Assembly (NCBI RefSeq): GCF_001522545.3
Contig: NC_031796.1
Location: forward strand, 3,020,223 to 3,084,222
DNA length: 64,000 bases
DNA from: Parus major
Lineage: Eukaryota; Chordata; Aves; Passeriformes; Paridae
Direction: 5' to 3'
In this document: positions 58,901 to 64,000 of the stretch, piece after piece
Numbering within the stretch: the stretch's first letter is position 1
Layout: every line of letters begins with the position of its first letter
Made by a program: the position numbers and the translations under genes
The notes under the pieces: generated by a model
Database searches by the model: none
Told to the model about the DNA's origin: nothing
The model's input: the letters and a program-made list of their open reading frames with translations, nothing else

Positions 58901-60704
58901 TGTTTTTTTAAAGAATTATAGAATGGCTTGGGTTGAAGGGGACTTAAAGACCATCTCATTCCAACCCTCTGCCATGAGCAGGGACACCTTCCATGGGAAA
59001 AGTGAGTATTGATGGCAGGAGTGACAATTGTTCCTCCTTTGCTAAGAGATCAAATTATAAGGGAGGAATGGACAAAGTTATGAAGGCCACTGATTATTAA
59101 CTTGACTTCTTTTCTGGAGATAATGTTCCAAACCCAGCTTCACAGCTCAGTTTGAACATGAAGGCTTTGAAGACGCCTCTGCCTACAGAACATTATCTTT
59201 GTGAAAGGTGAACAGGATTATTTTCCTGTCATTGTGTTCAGTTGTTGAGTTTCTGTGACTGACCTCTCTCTTGCTCTTCACTATTGTTAAATAATTCTCA
59301 GGAATGGTACTTATTAGGCAGCTGAAAAGCTGACTGGAATCAAATTAGGGAACTGCTGCACCCAGTGACCTCACTGGGATTTCGACTTGGTATAAATGAG
59401 TTTTGGAAGAAAGAAAAGAAATACTTCCATAGAATATTTTCTCTCTAGTCAGGAGCTGCTGGCTTTCAGCAGAACATGAGCTGCAGCTTTTTTGGAGGCC
59501 TGGAATGAGCTGTGCTGAATTTCCTGGGAAGAGCTGAGGCAGGTGCAGGCAGGAGCTCTCAGTCTGTGTTTCCTGCAGGCCATTTACGAGCGTCTCTTCT
59601 GCTGGATCGTGACACACATCAATGATGTCATTGAGGTGAAGAACTACGACACCACAGTGCATGGCAAGAACACAGTCATTGGGGTCCTGGATATCTATGG
59701 CTTTGAGATATTTGACAATAACAGGTGAGCCACTTTCTGAAGCCCAGTGTTGTGCCCTCACCTTTTCCAGAACACTCATTACCTTTTCTTCTCATGTTTT
59801 TGCAGTTTTGAACAATTTTGCATTAATTACTGCAATGAAAAGCTGCAGCAGCTCTTCATCCAGCTGGTTCTAAAGCAAGAGCAGGAGGAGTACCAGCGAG
59901 AGGGAATTCCCTGGAAGCATGTGAGTGCTTTGGCAGGGAGGGAGAGGTCGGTGTGAGGTCAGTGTACCAGCACAAGTCCTGGATCTGAGGTTGCTCCACG
60001 TGCAGGCTCCAGTCGATGGGACATCTGTGTCCCTGCCAGGCCTGGGATCATGCTGGAGCTCCCCAGGCAGCTCACCACATGTCTCCTTGGGAAAATAAGG
60101 GACTCCAGGTCTGAGATGAAACCTATTGTGGCACCTCTGTGATGCCACACACATAACTGTGGGTTTCTGTGCTGGGTGCTTATGGGTTTTTCTAGTTGTT
60201 GATAGTAACACATAAAAATCTTGACATTTTCTGTTCAAACTCTCTTCAGAATGCCTAGGACAGGATGTGCAGTGTCACTGTGGTGACTGCACACAGCTGA
60301 ATTGTAAAAGACATTTTAAAGGGCATTCTGCAGCAGAGGTCTTGAGGTGCATCAGAGGGATTTGAAAAATCACTTTCTTTGCTCTTCAGTGTAGGAGAGC
60401 AGGCTGCTTTATCTGGAATCAGAGATCTGCACATTCAGAGCTGATTGCTCCTCGCTGTCACACTGCCTGCTCTGGCCAGCACCACATTTCTGCAGCCAAG
60501 GTTACCAACACCCCTGTCCTTTGTTTCCTGCAGATTGATTACTTCAACAACCAGGTTATCGTGGACCTGGTGGAGCAGCAGCACAAAGGGATCATTGCCA
60601 TTCTGGATGATGCCTGCATGAACGTGGGGAAAGTCACAGATGAGATGTTCCTCGAGGCCCTCAACAACAAACTGGGGAAGCACGCTCACTTCTCCAGCAG
60701 GAAG
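13841..60704 (+). CDS. MYO1D: Unconventional myosin-Id, coding exons 1-11 (residues 1-489; 3' part outside window)
   Basis: Eleven coding exons total 1467 nt and join without a frame break: 13841-13935, 50231-50439, 51503-51596, 52975-53140, 54846-54899, 55767-55862, 56946-57062, 58216-58419, 59579-59724, 59806-59920 and 60534-60704. The product matches vertebrate MYO1D almost residue for residue, starting [18 protein letters not shown]. It is a single-headed, actin-activated ATPase that binds membranes through a C-terminal TH1 tail. It works in endosome traffic, cilia and left-right chirality. Visible motor elements are the P-loop GESGAGKT (102-109), switch I around NDNSSRFGK (156-164) and switch II DIYGFE (383-388). 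Vertebrate MYO1D is about 1006 residues, so roughly half remains beyond 64000 (end of motor, IQ neck, TH1). ATG 13841 has a GCGCCATGG context and matches the family start. No frameshift, missing motif or premature stop is seen. Confidence 0.97.
14323..14495 (-). mobile_element. CR1 LINE 3' fragment in intron 1
   Basis: Starts 'tatcacagaaactcagggtg' and continues through 'ttgggttggaagggacctta', 'gggcagggacaccttccact' and 'ccaacctggccttggacac'. Reverse-complement CR1 close behind MYO1D exon 1. Confidence 0.85.
18768..18902 (-). mobile_element. CR1 LINE 3' fragment in intron 1
   Basis: Starts 'tagaatcctaaaatcagaat', with 'ttgggttggaagagaccttg', 'catccagttccatgcc' and 'gcaggttgcttcaagcccc'. An older, shortened copy. 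Confidence 0.75.
20333..20370 (+). pseudogene. tRNA-Ala-like 5' fragment
   Basis: The sequence GGGGAATTAGCTCAA followed by TAGGAAATGCTC and a degraded anticodon arm resembles the 5' half of vertebrate tRNA-Ala. No 3' half, T-loop or terminator follows, so at most this is a relic. The match is short and may be chance. Confidence 0.35.
25769..25805 (+). repeat. Two-copy 19-bp tandem repeat
   Basis: 'ttgttctagtgtgcaaac' is repeated as 'ttgttctagtgggcaaac' with one change and a one-base spacer. It is a small local duplication with no evident role. Confidence 0.8.
27652..27975 (-). mobile_element. CR1 LINE 3' fragment in intron 1
   Basis: Starts 'atcatagaatgttaaggggt' and continues through 'ctctagaccaggttgctcaa', 'catccagcctggccttgaac', 'aatttcttcataatatctca' and 'aaagagtccctctccagg'. 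About 320 bp, of the chicken-like CR1 type. Confidence 0.88.
29820..30260. promoter_or_regulatory. CpG-enriched patch in intron 1
   Basis: CpG dinucleotides are clearly denser here than in the surrounding intron (for example 'ctccgcggcggtgattaatc', 'aaccggctcc', 'gaagcgctcgg'). GATTAATC and AACCGG-type motifs occur. This could be an enhancer or a minor promoter. No exon is evident. Confidence 0.3.
32671..32926 (+). repeat. 26-bp minisatellite interrupted by an assembly gap
   Basis: The unit AGTGACAGGGGACACAGCAG followed by TGGTGC repeats on both sides of a 60-base run of N. Near the right end, single-base variants appear (caggggtgg, caggaatgg, caggagtgg). The true copy number is unknown because of the gap. 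Confidence 0.93.
32736..32795. other. Assembly gap (60 N)
   Basis: A run of N lies inside the 26-bp minisatellite. Its printed size need not be the true size. Confidence 0.99.
37947..38190 (-). mobile_element. CR1 LINE 3' fragment in intron 1
   Basis: Starts 'aatcgtggaatcacaggatg' and continues through 'gggttggaagggaccatcca', 'gggatccaggggcagcccc' and 'ctgatatcccatctaaccct'. It looks relatively young, with few changes from the copies near 0.3, 5.5 and 6.9 kb. Confidence 0.9.
39009..39028. repeat. (AT)n microsatellite
   Basis: About nine AT dinucleotides in a row, followed by AAATAAA. Confidence 0.9.
40784..41966 (+). repeat. 1.18-kb minisatellite of AGTGTCAC units
   Basis: The array consists of AGTGTCACTCACAGCC (16 bp), a 17-bp form ending CAC, and a 13-bp form AGTGTCACAGCCC that lacks TCAC. 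They are mixed in irregular order over roughly 75-80 units. A few units carry single changes (tcatagcc, cacaaccc, cagacc). The + strand unit has no stop in any frame, so three overlapping frames of 350, 416 and 436 codons run through it, reading only S, V, T, H, Q, C and P. They have no family resemblance and are not genes. Confidence 0.97.
44871..44912 (+). promoter_or_regulatory. Duplicated GTAGACATGCATATT with POU-dimer-like site
   Basis: GTAGACATGCATATT occurs at 44871 and again 24 bases later at 44895. The second copy extends to ATGCATATTCAT (44901-44912), close to the palindromic POU-dimer element ATGAATATGCAT. Function is not shown. Confidence 0.3.
46912..47245 (+). mobile_element. CR1 LINE 3' fragment, sense orientation, in intron 1
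   Basis: Sense landmarks are 'ggagctgttccaggggaatc', 'ggcaaggttcttcccccag', 'acagcgctccaggattgttg' and a 3' end at 'gggggtccctttccactcag' / 'gatgctccatgattcc'. It belongs to the same subfamily as the copies near 48.2 and 54.1 kb. Confidence 0.8.
48117..48298 (+). mobile_element. CR1 LINE 3' fragment, sense orientation, in intron 1
   Basis: 'ggcagggaatggtcccagcc', 'acagcgctccagggatgccc' and 'gggggtccctttccactcag' repeat the 46.9-47.2 kb copy. It ends 'cctgattttatcattcactc'. Confidence 0.8.
50231..50439 (+). CDS. MYO1D: MYO1D coding exon 2 (residues 32-102)
   Basis: Starts GTTCGAG after CTCTGGGCAG and ends TCATCTCAG|GTAGGC. It encodes [20 protein letters not shown] through KDTCIVIS and the first base of Gly102, which opens the P-loop. 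Confidence 0.97.
50440..51502 (+). other. MYO1D: MYO1D intron 2 with an assembly gap
   Basis: 1063 bp, of which 50711-50995 are N. The flanks show nothing recognisable except a G-run (gtgggggggg, about 50651-50660) shortly before the gap. Confidence 0.9.
50711..50995. other. Assembly gap (285 N)
   Basis: A run of N in intron 2. No coding sequence is missing, because exons 2 and 3 join in frame. Confidence 0.99.
51503..51596 (+). CDS. MYO1D: MYO1D coding exon 3 (residues 102-133)
   Basis: Starts GTGAAAGC after CTGCCCGCAG and completes the P-loop GESGAGKT, which is split between exons 2 and 3. It ends GAGAG|GTAAGG inside the Arg133 codon. Confidence 0.97.
51861..51910 (+). mobile_element. CR1 LINE extreme 3' end remnant
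   Basis: 'ggactcaatgatcttagagt' and 'caacctaaatgattctaaat' match the last 50 bases of a sense CR1. Confidence 0.7.
52409..52965 (+). repeat. (CATC)n array with assembly gap
   Basis: CATC/ATCC units flank the N run on both sides (52409-52425 and 52921-52965). On the right they are mixed with CAT-CATC variants. The gap most likely hides more of the same, so the true length is unknown. Confidence 0.9.
52426..52920. other. Assembly gap (495 N)
   Basis: The N run is bounded by CATC units on both sides. Confidence 0.99.
52975..53140 (+). CDS. MYO1D: MYO1D coding exon 4 (residues 133-188)
   Basis: Encodes [20 protein letters not shown] followed by switch I (NDNSSRFGK) and ends LLEK|GTAAGG in phase 0. 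Its acceptor CCCTGCTGCAG lies only a few bases beyond the CATC array. Confidence 0.97.
53141..54845 (+). other. MYO1D: MYO1D intron 4
   Basis: 1705 bp. A CR1 copy occupies 54043-54265. Nothing else is recognisable. Confidence 0.9.
54043..54265 (-). mobile_element. CR1 LINE 3' fragment in intron 4
   Basis: Starts 'atcgaatcatggaatatcct' with 'gggttggaaaggacccacag', 'ctctcctggagctctggcag' and 'gtgccagcacctctggggga'. It is the reverse complement of the 46.9 and 48.2 kb subfamily. Confidence 0.85.
54846..54899 (+). CDS. MYO1D: MYO1D coding exon 5 (residues 189-206)
   Basis: An 18-codon exon reading [18 protein letters not shown]. The donor GTTTGT is the weakest in the gene; the acceptor TTCCCCCAG is good. 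Phase 0 on both sides. Confidence 0.97.
54900..55766 (+). other. MYO1D: MYO1D intron 5
   Basis: 867 bp. I see no repeat or exon in it. Confidence 0.9.
55767..55862 (+). CDS. MYO1D: MYO1D coding exon 6 (residues 207-238)
   Basis: Thirty-two codons from [16 protein letters not shown] to GAQLK, phase 0 on both sides. The middle ([11 protein letters not shown]) is less conserved than the rest of the motor. Confidence 0.97.
55863..56945 (+). other. MYO1D: MYO1D intron 6
   Basis: 1083 bp. No repeat or exon recognised. Confidence 0.9.
56946..57062 (+). CDS. MYO1D: MYO1D coding exon 7 (residues 239-277)
   Basis: Thirty-nine codons from [12 protein letters not shown] to KIVAAILHL, phase 0. Acceptor CTCCCCTCAG, donor GTGAGC. 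Confidence 0.97.
57063..58215 (+). other. MYO1D: MYO1D intron 7
   Basis: 1153 bp. No repeat or exon recognised. Open frames on the - strand opposite exon 7 are shadows. Confidence 0.9.
58216..58419 (+). CDS. MYO1D: MYO1D coding exon 8 (residues 278-345)
   Basis: Sixty-eight codons from [12 protein letters not shown] to [15 protein letters not shown], phase 0. It is the most GC-rich exon of the series after exon 1. Confidence 0.97.
58420..59578 (+). other. MYO1D: MYO1D intron 8
   Basis: 1159 bp. A short CR1 end lies at 58913-58999. Otherwise nothing recognised. Confidence 0.9.
58913..58999 (-). mobile_element. CR1 LINE 3' fragment in intron 8
   Basis: Starts 'ttatagaatggcttgggttg' with 'ccatctcattccaaccctct' and 'gagcagggacaccttccat'. 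Only about 85 bp are kept. Confidence 0.85.
59579..59724 (+). CDS. MYO1D: MYO1D coding exon 9 (residues 346-394)
   Basis: Encodes [20 protein letters not shown] through the switch II motif DIYGFE and on to FDNN. It ends AACAG|GTGAGC inside the Ser394 codon. Confidence 0.97.
59806..59920 (+). CDS. MYO1D: MYO1D coding exon 10 (residues 394-432)
   Basis: Encodes [20 protein letters not shown] to REGIPWKH. It is separated from exon 9 by an 81-bp intron (59725-59805), by far the shortest here. Donor GTGAGT. Confidence 0.97.
59921..60533 (+). other. MYO1D: MYO1D intron 10
   Basis: 613 bp. No repeat or exon recognised. Confidence 0.9.
60534..60704 (+). CDS. MYO1D: MYO1D coding exon 11 (residues 433-489)
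   Basis: Fifty-seven codons from [20 protein letters not shown] to KHAHFSSRK, phase 0, donor GTAACA. The next exon should start with residues like LCASDKILEF. I did not find it before 64000. Confidence 0.97.
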
Positions 60705-63700
60705 GTAACACACAGCCCCTGCTGTCCTCTGCTGTCCCTTCCCTATGTTCTGAGGTGGAATGGAATGAGGAAAAGGGCTTTAGGGTGGCTGCGTTGGAAT
60801 CTCTGCAACCCAGTGTGAGATGAGGAGCCCGGAGCAGCTCCAGCCGCAGAGGAACCCGGCAGAGGGAGCTCCAGCCCGTTCAGTGGCTCATCCCTTTTAT
60901 TCTGGGATAAAAGGAGCCTGAGCTCGTGCCTTGACATACCATGATGTCATCTGGAACCAATCGATGCACCGCCTCGGCCCACGTGTTGTTCTTCCCAGGC
61001 TGCTCTAATACATAGTGACAGTGAAATTATTCACACTCCTGCATTATTACAGCGCTGTGATTTGGGCTTTTTTCATCATCATTGGCTGCAGAACATGCTC
61101 GTCTCCCACTGCACCTCAGAGCACACAGGCCCCTCGCCTGCCTTTGTCTGGGCTACAATGGGCGAATTAAAAGGCTTCATTTATTCCTCACTTGGCAGCA
61201 GATTGCAAAATGGTCACCAGCCTGATTAATTTGAGAATCTTTCACACAGAGTAATCAAATAAGAGCCTTTAGTTTATTGATGTCTCTCTACTCAGAAACA
61301 TTGTCTGAAATGTATGGCTCAGAGTGCTGGCCCCCCCTGCTCCCTCCCACCCCAGCACAATATTTTATGTAGGTCAGAAATACCAAATTAGCCTGCTTGT
61401 GTAAGATATGTGCTAAAGGCTGCCTCAGGGAGGCCTGGGATAAACAATGGATCTGGCTGGGGCTGTGTGAGGAGAGGTCAGGATGAAAGTAAACCAAAAC
61501 CACTTTTCCCTCCCAGATGTTGCTTTCCTCAAATGCCCTTTTGCTGCAGCACACCTGATGTCTCACCTGCCACGTGCAGCTCAGGGAGGGGAACAGGGAG
61601 CTTGATTCCAGTGTTGACCCAGATTTCACGTGCCTGAGCAGGGACATGGAATATTCTGAGAAAGCTCACCTGAAAACAAGTGTGAGGCCTGGCCTGTGTT
61701 CCTGTTTGAATGCAAGTTGCTTCCTTCAATGGCAGTACTGGTGGGATGGAGTCTGGGATCCTCTGCAGTGGGGTGCTGGGGGAGTGGTCCAGTTTCTGGA
61801 GCTTTCTGGTCAGTGGATGTAGAGAGAGGAGTTTGGTTTCTGTTCTGTCCTTGCTCCCACATCTGCCCAAGGGAAGGGGCTCCACCACAGAGGGAGCAGG
61901 TGGTGCTTTAGTGCAGTGGCAGAAGGGGATGGAATTTCAGGAGATGCTTTGGGAGGCTATAAAATGAACATTTAAAAATAAAATCTGCTCTAGTCCCTGC
62001 CTTTGGAGTCCCCTCCCAGCAAGGAGACATTAAAGGGCAGCATTGCCAGCTGCAGCGTTCCTCAGCAGGAGGTGGCGTTGTCAGAAACTGCCTGCACAGG
62101 CTAAGAGGGAGACAAGGAATCCTGCTATAAATAATGTTTATGGAGGGGCTGATGGATCTGCCTGGCTTGCTAATTTCTAGTTAAATCAATAGAGCCTTGA
62201 AAACATTGACCCATAAACCTCTCAGTATAATTATTATTTTTTCTCCCCACTGCATCTCTGCAGACATCTCAGCACCTCAGAGGTCTTCTCCAGTCCCACC
62301 CAGAGCTGCTGTGGGAAGCCTGAGCCTTCTGAGCCAGGCTTTTCTAAGTTGGATTAAAACAAAAGGCTTGATTCCATCTCATGCCCTGCCCTTGCAGAGT
62401 GCAGTGGTTCCGTGCAGATCCTGTCAAGTTCCACACAGCAGATGGGAGCTGTTCCTGAAGAGTTAAAGTGTGTGTGGTGGGAACAGCTCCCATCCCTCAG
62501 CCCAGTTCATGGTCCACTGCTCCTTGCAGAGCACGCTGCACACAGGCTCCATGTGGAGAAGCTCTAGGGGGCTGTGCTGCTCTAAATAGTCGTGTCCTAC
62601 TTTGTGTACCCGGCTGCTCCGCGCTGCCGGCGCCCTTGTCCTGGGGAAGGCCAAACCAGCCAGGAGAATGCTGATTAACACTTCCAGCAGCAGAATTTGT
62701 GACACAAGGTTGTGTTCCTGGAGCATGCAGTGTCCTTCTTGGATCTGTCTAATGCTAATCTGGATGTGCAGATGCACCAGCTGTTCTGGTGGCCCTTCCC
62801 AACGTCACCGTTTGTATCCTCAACCTCTCCAAGTTCCCTTTCTTTTCTGTTGGTTTTATACTTTGGAAGGATCAAGTGCAGTGACAGACAGTCCATGGAT
62901 GCCTCAGTCTTCAAATTGTGGAGAGCATCAATCTCAACAAACTGGTTGTGAAGGGAAGAGTATCAGAGGGTCCATTCCAGTCATCCTGATGATCTTGTGT
63001 CTCCCAAGACACTGGACAGTGGTGAATGCCCAAGTGAGAGCCCAATATGGGATAAATGTGTACTGATAATTTGACATTCTCTAGGGACCTGCAGCCCAGG
63101 AACCTCCTGGTCTCCTTAAAAGGTTTTTTTGCATGTTCTTCTTGTTTTTTAAATCAACAAAGAATTCCACAGCTCAGATACTCAAGTGAAGAGCTCCTTC
63201 CTCCCCGTTTCCCTCCCTCCTGCCCTTTCCATTTCAGATTACACCTCTCACCTCCTAGTTTTTAAATGGCAAAACACAGTTCTCTTTGTCATGCACTTCA
63301 TCATTTCCACATTTTTTGCCATCATCTCTGGGCATTTCTTTCCTAACCTGGGGAAGCTGCAGTCAGCTGGAGATGGGTTTTGCCCTCTAAGCCTCCCCCA
63401 GTTCTCCGTGTTTTTGGGATGAAGGAAGGTATTTAAGATCCCCATTGAGTCAGGTTTGGAGCCCATCAGTTCCTGTGAACTTTGCCCTTTTTCAGTGGGA
63501 ATCCCTGCCCTTCTGGGGAGTTTCATTTGCTCTGATTTGCTCTCATTTAGCTCTGGGTGTCTCCTGCTGCTCTTCCCAGGCAGCCCTCAGTGATTAAGTG
63601 CCTCCACCCAACCCCACGACCTTCCCATTGCCCTCAGATTCTGGCTCATTTCAGATGCTGGGACAGACTCAGGGCAGGCTCCCACAGGATTCCCATCTTT

Positions 63701-64000
63701 CCAACATCTTCCTCCTGTCTTTACTCAGTGAGCCTCATGGAAGGGCTCACAGAAACCCAAGCAGATGAGCCACTGTATCAATGGACTTTCTGGTCTTTTT
63801 TTCCACTAATTTCAACTGCTTTGTCCAGGAAACACAGAGTTTGGAGAGAATCACTCCTTTGGAAAAAGCCAAACCAGCAAACAACAAAATCCCAGATTGC
63901 TTTGTTATGGCTCCTCCCAGGCTGTCCAGAGCTGGATGAGCTTTAGGAGGAGCTTGTGCACTGTCTGGTAGCACAGACACATTTCTTTTGCCATTTGGTA
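60705..64000 (+). other. MYO1D: MYO1D intron 11, incomplete
   Basis: At least 3.3 kb with no recognisable exon or CR1. The block around 61000-61330 looks like a possible conserved non-coding element: unique, balanced in composition and with several AT-rich TF-like words. That is an impression only. Confidence 0.8.

Noticed and set aside
1..64000. CRISPR arrays, operons, phage or bacterial mobile elements
   Set aside because: The window is vertebrate nuclear DNA with introns and CR1. The tandem arrays here have no unique spacers.

Overview
This window is vertebrate nuclear DNA, almost certainly from a bird. The interspersed repeats I can recognise are nearly all CR1 LINE 3' ends (the 'ggttggaagggacc' type and its reverse complement). 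No Alu, B1/B2 or mammalian L1 sequence is visible, and unstable GC-rich minisatellites are common. The CR1 subfamily resembles copies common in songbirds, so a passerine is a reasonable guess, not a proof.

The main gene is MYO1D (unconventional myosin-Id) on the + strand. Coding exon 1 starts at ATG 13841 in a CpG-rich promoter. After a 36.3-kb first intron, ten more coding exons follow between 50231 and 60704. All eleven join in frame with canonical splice sites and encode residues 1-489 of the motor domain: P-loop, switch I and switch II are all intact. The rest of the motor, the neck and the membrane-binding tail lie beyond 64000.

The less expected gene is on the - strand at 10842-11530, about 2.3 kb upstream of MYO1D. 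It is a two-coding-exon, 122-residue histone H2B-fold protein with an intron, a polyadenylation signal and no replication-type histone ending. It lacks the H2B C-terminal alpha-C helix and has a proline- and acid-rich N-terminal tail. I read it as a replication-independent H2B variant. It is probably related to the H2B.N class, whose human gene I recall mapping to 17q11.2 like MYO1D. A non-coding 5' exon at about 11794-11850 is proposed from splice consensus.

Layout: 1-10.7 kb is intergenic with seven CR1 pieces and a 16-copy TAGGG-type pentamer array. 10.8-11.9 kb is the H2B variant. 11.9-13.84 kb is the shared upstream region: a homeodomain-core cluster, a diverged 930-bp-offset duplication, three 80-bp tandem units and two CTCF-like motifs. 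13.84-60.7 kb is MYO1D exons 1-11, and 60.7-64 kb is intron 11. Intron 1 is poor in CR1 and holds a 26-bp minisatellite broken by a gap, a 1.18-kb minisatellite that creates false ORFs of 350-436 codons, and a tRNA-Ala-like fragment. Assembly gaps are at 32736-32795, 50711-50995 and 52426-52920. The two genes share an upstream region, but nothing in the sequence shows that they act in the same pathway.
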